This document shows, piece by piece, positions 1-8,550 of a stretch of 64,000 nt of DNA (the stretch's first letter is position 1; every line of letters starts with the position of its first letter). A model generated the notes under the pieces. That model was not told where the DNA came from, searched no databases, and worked only from the letters and a program-made list of their open reading frames with translations. A program made the translations under genes and the position numbers. The DNA lies in the NCBI RefSeq assembly GCF_900187875.1, contig NZ_FYEX01000001.1, positions 124,001-188,000 on the forward strand, written 5' to 3'. This DNA is from Polynucleobacter victoriensis. GTDB taxonomy: Bacteria > Pseudomonadota > Gammaproteobacteria > Burkholderiales > Burkholderiaceae.

Positions 1-1788
1 ATCTTTTTCAGCTTTTTCTATCTTCTTTTTGATAGGCTTTACTAAAGCATTGATCTCTTGACGACGGGCAGCATCTAACTTTTTCTGTTCGCTAGACTTA
101 ACCACTGGTTTAACTTTATCAATCTCGATAGGTGTCACATCAACCACTTCAGTTATTGTTTTTGCTTCTTCGCGTAAGCGCTTTGACTCATCTAGTAAGT
201 ATTGCTGGTAATCATCCAAGTCGCCATCAAAAGGTTTGATTTCACCACGACCAACCAACCAGAATTCATCACAGACAGCCCTTAACAAGGCACGATCATG
301 ACTAACTAGCATGACAGTACCCTCAAACTCGTTGAGAGCCATAGAAAGAGCTTCTCGAGTTGCAAGATCTAAATGATTAGTTGGCTCATCTAGCAACAAT
401 AGATTAGGACGTTGCCAAACAATCATGGCCAATACCAAGCGAGCCTTCTCACCACCACTCATGGTGCCAACTGCCTGCTTAACCATGTCGCCAGCAAAAT
501 TGAAAGTTCCCAAGAAATTTCTTAAATCTTGCTCTTTACCAGATTCAGCAGCGTTAGGTCCCAAGTCTTTCGCAAGGCGAATCATATGTTCCAGAGGATT
601 GTCCTCAGACCTCAACACATCTAACTCTTGTTGAGCAAAATAACCAATATTTAAACCTTTGCCCTCAGTAACGACACCAGCCAACTGAGGCATCGTTCTG
701 GCAATAGTTTTAACCAAAGTAGACTTACCTTGACCGTTTGCCCCCAAGATACCAATGCGTTGTCCAGCCAATACCGATTTTTTGACATCTTTGATGATGA
801 TTTTGTTTGTACCATCTACCTGATAACCAAAACTTGCATCACTAATAGCCAACATCGGGTTAGGTAGATTTTGAGGTTCTTTAAACTCAAAGGTAAATTC
901 TGCATCAGCTAAAACTGGAGCAATCTTTTCCATGCGCTCAAGTGCCTTCACCCTACTTTGAGCTTGCTTAGCCTTACTAGCTTTAGCTTTAAATCTTGTA
1001 ATGAATTTCTGTAAATGAGCAATTTTTTCTTGTTGCTTTGCGAATGATGCTTGCTGGAGTTCAAGTTGCTGAGCGCGCATTGTTTCAAAAGAACTATAGT
1101 TGCCGCCATACCTATTCAATTTGGCATGCTCAATATGGAGTGTGACATTGGTCACAGCATCTAAAAATTCGCGATCATGAGAAATCACAATCATGGTTCC
1201 AGGATAACGCTTAAGCCAAGCCTCCAACCAAACCAATGCATCTAAATCTAAGTGGTTGGTTGGCTCATCTAACAGCAGTAAATCAGATGGACACATCAAC
1301 GCACGAGCTAACTGCAAACGCATACGCCAACCACCAGAGAAACTATTAACAGGTTGATCCAGTTCGCTAACCTTAAAACCCAAACCTAAGATCAAAGATT
1401 GAGCTCTAGAAATTGCATCATGCTCACCAGCATCCGCCAAATCAGCATGTGCATGAGCCATAGCCATGCCGTCCTCAGCCAACTCAGCGAGAGCTAAAGC
1501 TTGTCTTAATTCAATTAGTTTTGTGTCACCCGCTATAACAAAATCAGTAGCAGTCTCCTCTGTTTCTGGCATATTTTGCGCAACTTGCGCCATACGCCAA
1601 ATCTTCGGAATTGAACAATCACCACCATCTTCGTGCAACGAGCCATTTAACAGTGCAAATAGTGTTGATTTACCAGCACCATTACGACCGACTAAGCCAA
1701 CCTTTTCACCAGGATTAAGAGTGACCGTCGCCTTATCTAAAAGTAATTTGGCACCACGACGTAAAGAAACGTTATTTAAGGTAATCAT
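1..1788 (-). CDS. ABC-F family ATPase, YheS/Uup type (3' end cut by window)
   Basis: ABC-F proteins carry two ATPase domains and no membrane domain; they act on the ribosome rather than in transport. Reading the minus strand from the ATG at 1788 gives MITLNNVSLRRGAKLLLDKA, a first Walker A GRNGAGKST, signature NSFSGGWRMR, Walker B LLLLDEPTNHLDLD, then a Lys/Gln-rich linker (about 1000-880), a second Walker A GANGQGKST, signature TMSGGEKAR and a second LLLLDEPTNHLDLA. A charged C-terminal extension rich in Lys and Glu follows and is open at base 1. The long linker with conserved FITRFKAKASKAKQAQSRVK-like sequence fits YheS better than Uup. The stop codon lies outside the window, so total length is unknown. 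Confidence 0.93.
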   Translation of the reverse strand, partial: MITLNNVSLRRGAKLLLDKATVTLNPGEKVGLVGRNGAGKSTLFALLNGSLHEDGGDCSIPKIWRMAQVAQNMPETEETATDFVIAGDTKLIELRQALALAELAEDGMAMAHAHADLADAGEHDAISRAQSLILGLGFKVSELDQPVNSFSGGWRMRLQLARALMCPSDLLLLDEPTNHLDLDALVWLEAWLKRYPGTMIVISHDREFLDAVTNVTLHIEHAKLNRYGGNYSSFETMRAQQLELQQASFAKQQEKIAHLQKFITRFKAKASKAKQAQSRVKALERMEKIAPVLADAEFTFEFKEPQNLPNPMLAISDASFGYQVDGTNKIIIKDVKKSVLAGQRIGILGANGQGKSTLVKTIARTMPQLAGVVTEGKGLNIGYFAQQELDVLRSEDNPLEHMIRLAKDLGPNAAESGKEQDLRNFLGTFNFAGDMVKQAVGTMSGGEKARLVLAMIVWQRPNLLLLDEPTNHLDLATREALSMALNEFEGTVMLVSHDRALLRAVCDEFWLVGRGEIKPFDGDLDDYQQYLLDESKRLREEAKTITEVVDVTPIEIDKVKPVVKSSEQKKLDAARRQEINALVKPIKKKIEKAEKD

Positions 1789-1947
1789 TATGAGCAGTCA
1801 TACCAGCCACTGCTGGGTTATTTCTACGTCATCAAACACTCTGTATGACGCAAAAGATTATGTAGCCCATGATTTTAACTGACAAAGTGATTTAGCTAAC
1901 TCACACAGCATCTAGCCTGCAATGCTTATATTGCAAAGACTAATTGA

Positions 1948-3174
1948 TTAATCAGTAGAAGATTTTAGATAACGATAAAGTGTTGTTCTAGAAACACCCA
2001 AGATACGCGCCGCTTTTGAAATATTGCCTTTATTTTGCGCAATTGTCTTGTCAATCACTTTCTTTGATACCCCACGTAAAGTGACATTTTCTTCAATAGA
2101 TTCAACAATAGAATCCGGCTCAGCTTTGGCTATTGCAGTATCACTCATTGTTGAAGTGGCAGCATCAAATTGACTTAACTTTGTGTACTGAAAACTAAAA
2201 AATAATGGTCGGCCTGTATAGGTATTGAGCTGATGAATATTTCCAGCTGTTTTACCTTTACCGTAATCCATCATTCGACCCAAAGAATGATCAACAATTT
2301 GCTGGATTTTCAAACTACTAATATCAATATCACCAATACCTAAGTAGCCCATCGCAAATCGGTCAATACCAAGAATCAAACCATCCTCAGATATTCCAAT
2401 AAGGCCATTAATAACTGATGAAATTCCCTCAGGTGATGGAGCTACTGAGATAACCATCGCATAGCGATTTTGCGATTGAGAAAACAATTGACGTTCAATC
2501 GAATGCACTGTGGTTTTTACCAATCCCAATGTGTGCGGATGAAAAACTCTAGCATCTGAAGATATATCCAATACGCCCACAACCTTGCCATCAGGCTGGT
2601 AAATAGGCGCTGCAGCACAACTTAAAAATGAATTAGTTTCAAAGAAATGTTCTGCGCCATTGACTACTACTGGACCACCTTCGACTATCGCCGTACCAAT
2701 TGCATTGGTGCCTCTGTGTTGCTCCAACCAAGATGCACCCTTGGTGAGCAGAACACGATCAGCTTTAGGTACAAATTCAGAATCACCAATAGCATGGACA
2801 ATCACACCATGCTGATCGGCCAATAAAACCATACCACCACTACCTGCAATCAATGAATGCAAATAGGTCATGTTTGGCTGTACTAATCGAATCAACTCTT
2901 GACGCTGCTCAACCCGAGCTGACAGATTAGAACCAGTCAAAATATTTTCGGGCAATGATTTCTGATTAGCCTCTAGACCAAACTGCAAGCAACGTTGCCA
3001 TGAATTTAAAACAGGTTTACTAAGATTTGCCAAACGGGCACTCTCAGGAATACTTCCCTGCATCAGCCAGCTGCGTCTTAACTGCTTTAAATCAGTATTG
3101 TTCATGGAATGGAGTACTGTGATTGAATGCTCGAATTCTATGTGAGATGGTCTAAAAATCACACCAATCATCAT
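1948..3174 (-). CDS. GAF/Fis-HTH transcriptional regulator lacking a sigma-54 AAA+ domain (AcoR-like)
   Basis: The protein (408 residues from the first ATG) resembles the sensory half of AcoR-type activators. It has an N-terminal GAF region containing AEHFFETNSFLSCAAAPIY and DGKVVGVLDISSD (about 170-205), a PAS-like middle (about 250-330), and a C-terminal Fis-type helix-turn-helix GNISKAARILGVSRTTLYRY. I see no Walker A, no GAFTGA loop and no other AAA+ signature, so it cannot remodel sigma-54 polymerase by itself. It is divergent from the aldehyde dehydrogenase gene and probably regulates it. The internal ATG at 3105 (MNNTDLKQL) is an alternative start; neither start has a clear Shine-Dalgarno sequence. 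The inducing ligand is unknown. Confidence 0.8.
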   Translation of the reverse strand: MMIGVIFRPSHIEFEHSITVLHSMNNTDLKQLRRSWLMQGSIPESARLANLSKPVLNSWQRCLQFGLEANQKSLPENILTGSNLSARVEQRQELIRLVQPNMTYLHSLIAGSGGMVLLADQHGVIVHAIGDSEFVPKADRVLLTKGASWLEQHRGTNAIGTAIVEGGPVVVNGAEHFFETNSFLSCAAAPIYQPDGKVVGVLDISSDARVFHPHTLGLVKTTVHSIERQLFSQSQNRYAMVISVAPSPEGISSVINGLIGISEDGLILGIDRFAMGYLGIGDIDISSLKIQQIVDHSLGRMMDYGKGKTAGNIHQLNTYTGRPLFFSFQYTKLSQFDAATSTMSDTAIAKAEPDSIVESIEENVTLRGVSKKVIDKTIAQNKGNISKAARILGVSRTTLYRYLKSSTD

Positions 3175-3189
3175 AAGTGCACAAGTGCA

Positions 3190-3281
3190 TTTACAAATTA
3201 GTAAAAAGCCATAAATTTAGCTTTTAAATATCAAAAAAACATATATAAATTAAGGCTTCCAGCCTGTTACATATGTGAACA
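3190..3281. promoter_or_regulatory. dyad repeats between regulator and aldehyde dehydrogenase
   Basis: Two inverted repeats with TTAC/GTAA-type arms lie in the divergent intergenic region: TTTAC-N6-GTAAA at 3190-3205, and TGTTACATATGTGAACA at 3265-3281 (core palindrome ACATATGT, imperfect arms). A third related dyad is at 3403-3421. Their position suggests binding sites for the neighbouring Fis-HTH regulator; this is inference. I looked for a sigma-54 GG-N10-GC element here and did not find one. Confidence 0.4.
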
Positions 3282-3402
3282 CTTTGAATCTTCAATCATC
3301 AGGAAATACCCTTGATTTATAACCTTTGAAGCCCTCATAGAAAAATGCTGCGATGCATCTGATTGAATATGAATCCCATCTCCATCAAAGTTCCGATGAC
3401 TA

Positions 3403-3421
3403 CATTACACAAGATGTAATG
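3403..3421 (+). promoter_or_regulatory. perfect 7-bp inverted repeat in aldehyde dehydrogenase leader
   Basis: CATTACA-N5-TGTAATG lies about 40 bases before the GTG start of the aldehyde dehydrogenase. It could be an operator or a small leader hairpin. The arms resemble the dyads at 3190-3205 and 3265-3281, which favours an operator for the same regulator. Confidence 0.4.
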
Positions 3422-3459
3422 AGCAGATTATTGGTTAATGAAACTCAAAGGAGAGAAAC

Positions 3460-4983
3460 GTGGCTATTTACGCAGCACCAGGCGCAGCAGGCGCAAAAAT
3501 TCAATATAAAGCCAAATATGACAACTTTATTGGTGGCAAATGGACAGCACCAGTTAAGGGTGAATATTTTGACGTTATTACACCGATCAGCGGTAAGGTT
3601 TACACAAAAGCTGCTCGTTCAGGCGCAGAAGACGTTGAATTAGCATTGGATGCTGCACACAAAGCAGCTGATGCATGGGGTAAAACATCTGTAACAGAGC
3701 GTTCTAACATTTTGTTGAAGATTGCGGATCGTATCGATGCAAATTTAGAACTTCTTGCTTACGCTGAAACAGTGGATAACGGTAAAGCGATTCGTGAAAC
3801 TCTGAATGCAGACATCCCTCTTTCATCAGATCACTTCCGTTATTTCGCAGGTTGCCTACGTTCACAAGAAGGCTCATTGTCAGAAATCGACGAGAACACT
3901 GTTGCTTATCACTTCCATGAGCCATTGGGTGTTGTTGGTCAAATTATTCCTTGGAACTTCCCAATTTTGATGGCTGCTTGGAAACTAGCACCAGCGTTGG
4001 GCGCAGGTAACTGCGTAGTTCTAAAACCAGCAGAATCAACTCCAATTTCAATCTTAATTTTGGTTGAATTAATTGCTGACTTGTTGCCACCAGGTGTTTT
4101 AAACGTGGTTAACGGTTTCGGTCGTGAAGCAGGTATGCCATTGGCTACAAGCAAGCGTATCGCTAAGATTGCTTTCACAGGTTCAACATCAACAGGTCGC
4201 GTGATTGCACAAGCTGCTGCAAATAACTTGATTCCTGCTACTTTAGAGTTAGGTGGCAAATCACCAAACGTTTTCTTTGCTGACGTAATGGACAAAGATG
4301 ACGGCTTCTTGGATAAAGCTATTGAAGGTTTAGTATTGTTTGCGTTCAACCAAGGTGAAGTATGTACATGCCCATCACGTGCGTTGATTCAAGAAAGCAT
4401 CTATGACAAGTTCATGGAGCGTGTGCTTAAGCGCGTTGCAGCTATCAAACACGGTAACCCACTAGACACAGACAGCATGATGGGTGCTCAAGCTTCTAAA
4501 GAGCAATTAACTAAAATCTTGTCATACCTAGATGTGGGTAAACAAGAAGGCGCTCAAGTATTGGCTGGTGGTGCACAAGCTAGCTTGGGTGGCGATCTTG
4601 ATGGTGGCTACTATGTACAACCTACATTGTTCAAAGGCCACAACAAGATGCGTATTTTCCAAGAAGAAATTTTTGGACCAGTATTGGCTGTAACAACTTT
4701 CAAAGATGAAGCTGAAGCTTTGGAAATCGCTAACGACACACTATACGGTCTAGGCGCTGGCGTATGGAGCCGTAATGGTAACGTTGCTTACCGTATGGGT
4801 CGCGCAATCAAAGCTGGTCGCGTATGGACTAATTGCTACCATGCATACCCTGCTCACGCAGCGTTCGGTGGCTACAAAGAGTCTGGTATCGGTCGCGAAA
4901 CTCACAAAGTGATGCTTGACCACTACCAACAAACTAAGAACTTGTTAGTTAGCTACAGCGAAAGCAAACTAGGATTCTTCTAA
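3460..4983 (+). CDS. NAD-dependent aldehyde dehydrogenase (ExaC/AldA-type, acetaldehyde)
   Basis: This 507-residue ALDH-superfamily enzyme oxidises aldehydes, probably acetaldehyde, to carboxylic acids with NAD+ in the cytoplasm. Visible hallmarks are the NAD-binding IIPWNFPILMAAWKLAPAL stretch, FTGSTSTGR, the general base in LELGGKSPN (Glu263) and the nucleophile in GEVCTCPSR (Cys302), with a second Cys two residues later as in the ExaC branch. The GTG start at 3460 is supported by AAAGGAGAG just upstream. A terminator follows at 5008-5033, then the DUF779 gene, so the two may be only partly co-transcribed. The divergent GAF/Fis regulator suggests substrate induction. Exact substrate is inferred from family resemblance only. 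Confidence 0.93.
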   Translation: MAIYAAPGAAGAKIQYKAKYDNFIGGKWTAPVKGEYFDVITPISGKVYTKAARSGAEDVELALDAAHKAADAWGKTSVTERSNILLKIADRIDANLELLAYAETVDNGKAIRETLNADIPLSSDHFRYFAGCLRSQEGSLSEIDENTVAYHFHEPLGVVGQIIPWNFPILMAAWKLAPALGAGNCVVLKPAESTPISILILVELIADLLPPGVLNVVNGFGREAGMPLATSKRIAKIAFTGSTSTGRVIAQAAANNLIPATLELGGKSPNVFFADVMDKDDGFLDKAIEGLVLFAFNQGEVCTCPSRALIQESIYDKFMERVLKRVAAIKHGNPLDTDSMMGAQASKEQLTKILSYLDVGKQEGAQVLAGGAQASLGGDLDGGYYVQPTLFKGHNKMRIFQEEIFGPVLAVTTFKDEAEALEIANDTLYGLGAGVWSRNGNVAYRMGRAIKAGRVWTNCYHAYPAHAAFGGYKESGIGRETHKVMLDHYQQTKNLLVSYSESKLGFF

Positions 4984-5007
4984 TCCAAGTATTGCGTGGC
5001 AAAACAT

Positions 5008-5033
5008 GGGGCGGATTTATCCGCCCCTTTTTA
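5008..5033 (+). terminator. Rho-independent terminator after aldehyde dehydrogenase
   Basis: A GC-rich stem GGGGCGGAT / ATCCGCCCC with a very short loop is followed by TTTTTATT. It lies between the aldehyde dehydrogenase and the DUF779 gene, so it may act as a partial terminator that sets their expression ratio. Confidence 0.85.
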
Positions 5034-5076
5034 TTCAAGAAAAATTACCGTAGAGTAATCACATAACAAGGAGATC

Positions 5077-5460
5077 ATGATGGTTGAAAGAGTAGTAGCA
5101 ACCCCTGAGGCACTTGAGCTTATCAAAGAGCTACAAGCTCAATATGGTCAGGAACTAATGTTTCATCAATCTGGTGGTTGCTGTGATAACAGTGCGGCCA
5201 ACTGTTACCTACCGACTGATTTGACGATTGGGCCTTATGACGTCAAATTAGGTGAAATTGGTGGCGTACCTTTTTATATTGGCAAATTACAGTATGACTA
5301 CTGGAAACATACCCAGCTCATCATTGATGTAACTGAAGGTAGTGGCGGTACATTTTCACTTGAAGGCAATACAGGCAGAGCATTTTTAACGCGCTCTCGC
5401 CTATTTACAGATGAAGAGTGGGCAGAAATTGAACCCCAAGTGATGAAAGATCTTGCTTAA
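5077..5460 (+). CDS. DUF779 family protein
   Basis: A 127-residue DUF779 protein of unknown biochemical function. Members are frequently found beside ExaC-like aldehyde dehydrogenases, as here (93 bp downstream). The conserved Cys-rich stretch HQSGGCCDNSAANCYLP (about residues 30-46) could bind a metal or be redox-active; this is inference. No signal peptide or membrane segment is visible, so it is expected to be cytoplasmic. The start has AAGGAG seven bases upstream; two in-frame ATGs are adjacent and either may be used. Confidence 0.88.
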   Translation: MMVERVVATPEALELIKELQAQYGQELMFHQSGGCCDNSAANCYLPTDLTIGPYDVKLGEIGGVPFYIGKLQYDYWKHTQLIIDVTEGSGGTFSLEGNTGRAFLTRSRLFTDEEWAEIEPQVMKDLA

Positions 5461-5496
5461 GAGCAAGTAAAGAACAAGTTAATTCATGTGGGGCTA

Positions 5497-5535
5497 ATAA
5501 AAAAAGCCCTTGTCATTAGACAAGGGCTTTTTTGT
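5497..5535. terminator. bidirectional terminator between DUF779 gene and tRNA cluster
   Basis: The stem AAGCCCTTGTC / GACAAGGGCTT with loop ATTA has a run of T on each strand. On the plus strand it ends the DUF779 transcript; on the minus strand it starts one base beyond the CCA end of tRNA-Asp and so ends the gltX-tRNA transcript. Confidence 0.9.
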
Positions 5536-5612
5536 TGGCGGAGCGGACGGGACTCGAACCCGCGACCCCCGGCGTGACAGGCCGGTATTCTAACCAACTG
5601 AACTACCGCTCC
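5536..5612 (-). tRNA. tRNA-Asp (anticodon GTC)
   Basis: A 77-base cloverleaf on the minus strand: acceptor GGAGCGG pairs with CCGCTCC, D arm TAGTTCAGTTGGTTA, anticodon loop CTGTCAC, T arm GGGTTCGAGTCCC, and an encoded CCA end. It is the last of three tRNA genes downstream of gltX. Confidence 0.97.
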
Positions 5613-5619
5613 AAAAACT

Positions 5620-5695
5620 TGGCGTCCCCACGGGGATTCGAACCCCGGTACCCACCGTGAAAGGGTGGTGTCCTAGGCCTCTAGACGATGGGGAC
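5620..5695 (-). tRNA. tRNA-Glu (anticodon TTC)
   Basis: A 76-base cloverleaf: acceptor GTCCCCA with TGGGGAC, D arm CGTCTAGAGGCC, anticodon loop with TTC in CCTTTCACGG, T arm GGGGTTCGAATCCCC, encoded CCA. It is the substrate of the enzyme encoded by the upstream gene gltX, seven bases from tRNA-Asp. Confidence 0.97.
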
Positions 5696-5739
5696 CCTGG
5701 ACTTACGGTACTACAATTTGCTACTTTTACTACTGCTTC

Positions 5740-5815
<76 letters not shown>

Positions 5816-5865
5816 TTAATTAGATGATCTTAAATAAGTAAGCTCAAGCAATCAAGACCGTAATT

Positions 5866-7278
5866 CTAGCCTATTTTTATACTTCTTTGCAAGCGCTCTT
5901 TTGTTTCCTCTATACCAATCAATGAGATAACTGCATCAATGGCCGGTGTTTGGGTAGTCGCAAACATGGCATAGCGTACAGGCATAGCCAAAGCAGGCAT
6001 TTTCAAGCCATGTTTAGCTAAAACAGCCTTAAAAGCAGCAGAAATAGCAGCCTTACTACCATCCCCTGCCTCCAATTCGGTAATAAAGTCAGAAATGGCA
6101 GGTCTAATAGCCTCTGGAACATTTACTTCTAAATCAGCTGCAGAGTGCTCTGGCCTGCCCATATAAAACAACTTTGCACCCTCAGCAATTTCAATCAGCG
6201 TATTGGCTCGATCCTTGAGGATGTTAACAACACCAACAAAATCGGGTCCATTGTCAGTTTTGATCCCCAAATTTTGCGCAAAAGGTAATGCACGCTTTGC
6301 CAAATCAGCTGCATCAGCTTGCTGAATGTAATGATGATTTAACCAAAGTAATTTTTCTGGATTGTGTTGAGCCGGAGACTTACCTAAGTGATCTAAATTA
6401 AACCACTCAACGAATTGTTCCTTGGTAAATACTTCAGCGTCGCCGTGAGACCAACCCAAACGAGCCAAGTAATTCAGCACTGCCTCTGGCATGTACCCTT
6501 CACGCTCGTAATCACGCACACTCATTGCTCCGTTACGCTTACTCATTTTTTCACCTTGGTCATTTAAGACAGTTGGCAAATGTGCATAAATTGGTGATTG
6601 ACCGCCAAGAGCTTTAAGAATATTAATTTGACGAGGCGTATTGTTAACGTGATCATCGCCACGAATCACATGGGTGATTTTCATATCGAGATCATCTACC
6701 ACTACGCAAAAGTTATATGTTGGGGTGCCATCTGGGCGTGCAATAACTAAATCATCTAATTCGTCATTACTAATTTCAATGCGACCCTTCACTGCGTCAT
6801 CCCAAACAACGCTGCCACCAATCGGGTTTTTGAAACGAATCACGGGTTTCACATCACTAGGAGGTGCAGGTAAATCTTTCCCCGGTTCTGGACGCCAAAA
6901 ACCGTTGTAGCGTGGTTTTTCTTTATTGGCCATTTGTTGCTCACGCAAGGCATTTAATTCTTCCTCGCTCATATAGCAGTAATAAGCCAAGCCATCTTGA
7001 AGCATTTGAGCAATCACTTCACGATAGCGATCCATGCGTTGCATCTGATAAATAGGCCCCTCATCAATATCAAGGCCTAACCATTTCATGCCCTCAATAA
7101 TCACATCAACAGCCTCTTGGCTGGAGCGCTCTTGATCGGTATCTTCAATACGTAAAATGAAATCCCCTTGCATCTTGCGAGCAAATGCCCAAGGATACAA
7201 AGCGCTTCTTAGATTACCTAGGTGAATAAAGCCCGTTGGGCTGGGTGCAAATCGTGTTCTAACTGTCATAACTGACAT
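5866..7278 (-). CDS. gltX: glutamyl-tRNA synthetase
   Basis: Class I aminoacyl-tRNA synthetase that charges tRNA-Glu (470 residues, the usual length for proteobacterial GltX). The N-terminal Rossmann fold carries the HIGH-type motif in PSPTGFIHLGN (HLGN at residues 19-22) and the KMSKR loop in GEKMSKRNGAMSV (about 243-250). The C-terminal anticodon-binding region is complete. The gene is followed on the same strand by three tRNAs including its own substrate and then a terminator, suggesting one transcript. The start at 7278 is preceded by GAGAT; the ATG three codons in is an alternative. Confidence 0.97.
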   Translation of the reverse strand: MSVMTVRTRFAPSPTGFIHLGNLRSALYPWAFARKMQGDFILRIEDTDQERSSQEAVDVIIEGMKWLGLDIDEGPIYQMQRMDRYREVIAQMLQDGLAYYCYMSEEELNALREQQMANKEKPRYNGFWRPEPGKDLPAPPSDVKPVIRFKNPIGGSVVWDDAVKGRIEISNDELDDLVIARPDGTPTYNFCVVVDDLDMKITHVIRGDDHVNNTPRQINILKALGGQSPIYAHLPTVLNDQGEKMSKRNGAMSVRDYEREGYMPEAVLNYLARLGWSHGDAEVFTKEQFVEWFNLDHLGKSPAQHNPEKLLWLNHHYIQQADAADLAKRALPFAQNLGIKTDNGPDFVGVVNILKDRANTLIEIAEGAKLFYMGRPEHSAADLEVNVPEAIRPAISDFITELEAGDGSKAAISAAFKAVLAKHGLKMPALAMPVRYAMFATTQTPAIDAVISLIGIEETKERLQRSIKIG

Positions 7279-7302
7279 TATCTCATTGACAAGATTCAGA
7301 GC

Positions 7303-8514
7303 TTATTTTTTGAGTAATGGCTTCTGCTTGGTCGCCAATAATCCACCCAATAAAAGTGCCAATCCTGAAAATAACAAACCGCTGGCTAAACCACCCTGAC
7401 CATCTGAAATCCACCCTGCGATAGTTGGCCCAACAATTTGCCCTGCTGCAAAAATACTTGTGAATGCCGTAATACCGCCAACCCAATCGGTCGGAGGCAT
7501 ATTGTGTTTTACAAATGCAGTTGTTGATGCAACAGCAGACAAAAACACACAACCAAACATAATCCCAGAAATAAAAATGCCCACTATTGCCAATGTATTT
7601 AATGTCACATCGTAAATAGCCATCAACGCTGGAATTAAGGATGCAAATCCTAATAAAGTATTCAAAATTGCTAATGATTGACCACCTTTATAGTGATCAA
7701 GCATCTGCGCCCAAAGTCGAGAAGATGCCATGACTGATAGACCCAACACAGCATAAAAGATATTAATGGTTACTGACGGCAATCCCAGTTGCTTGAGTAA
7801 AGCAATCACAAATGTCATATAACCGATATAACCAACACCAAACATAAAGTATCCAGCCAAGATTGGGACATAAGTCCGCAAAGGAGTGCCTGAATGACCG
7901 ATTGGCTTAGGAGGTATAGCAGGAATAGAGGTAATAGGCCTAATTAGAACAACAGTTAATGCAATACATAATGCGCCTAATGCATACCAAGCCAACTGCC
8001 ATGAATGTTGCCAATTGGCGCTCATACCCCACTCATTGAAGAATGGCACAGCCAAAGTAGATATAAAAATTCCTAAACCGGGACCGCCGTAATAAATTCC
8101 CAACAAGAGGCCCGAGCGATTAGCATGAATGCTGCCTAACTGAGAAACCAATACACCGCCGGCAACAAATATCCATGCACTAGCTATGCCGGCAATCACG
8201 CGCAGCACGAACAGAAGACTCGTGTTATCCGTGCAACCCGATAAATATAAAAAAATCCCTGTAATGATTGATGCACTGATAAAAAATCGATGCACAGACA
8301 TTTTTCGCATGCACATAGGAGAGCTTAACGCCCCAATGAAATATCCCAGAGCATTCGCTGTATTCATGGCACCAGCCACTAGATAGGACCAATCCAGATC
8401 TTCCTTCATCACGGGCAACAAAAGCCCATATGAAAAACGCGCCAAACCAAGCGCAATTGCTGAGCCTAAAGCGAGTGAAAAAGCGGTTAAAAATGGATGT
8501 TTATTTGAAAACAC
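7303..8514 (-). CDS. MFS transporter, YbfB/YjiJ family
   Basis: A 403-residue inner-membrane protein with about 12 hydrophobic segments, matching the YbfB/YjiJ branch of the major facilitator superfamily. The N-terminus has LALGSAIALGLARFSYGLLLPVM and SYLVAGAMNTANALGYFIGA, typical of this branch. The substrate is not known. Translation begins at a GTG (8514). It ends 24 bp before gltX in the same direction, so they may be co-transcribed, and starts 36 bp from the divergent hslO start. Confidence 0.87.
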   Translation of the reverse strand: MFSNKHPFLTAFSLALGSAIALGLARFSYGLLLPVMKEDLDWSYLVAGAMNTANALGYFIGALSSPMCMRKMSVHRFFISASIITGIFLYLSGCTDNTSLLFVLRVIAGIASAWIFVAGGVLVSQLGSIHANRSGLLLGIYYGGPGLGIFISTLAVPFFNEWGMSANWQHSWQLAWYALGALCIALTVVLIRPITSIPAIPPKPIGHSGTPLRTYVPILAGYFMFGVGYIGYMTFVIALLKQLGLPSVTINIFYAVLGLSVMASSRLWAQMLDHYKGGQSLAILNTLLGFASLIPALMAIYDVTLNTLAIVGIFISGIMFGCVFLSAVASTTAFVKHNMPPTDWVGGITAFTSIFAAGQIVGPTIAGWISDGQGGLASGLLFSGLALLLGGLLATKQKPLLKK

Positions 8515-8550
8515 AGCATGTCATTTCATAAAGTTTTTACAATATACGTT

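Noticed and set aside
425..1882. Plus-strand open frames within the ABC-F gene
   Set aside because: They are antisense to a gene with two intact ATPase domains.
3175..3459. Sigma-54 promoter for the aldehyde dehydrogenase
   Set aside because: I looked for GG and GC ten bases apart and found no convincing element.
3353..3643. Small plus-strand open frame overlapping the aldehyde dehydrogenase start
   Set aside because: It is out of frame with a well-supported gene and has no family resemblance or RBS of its own.
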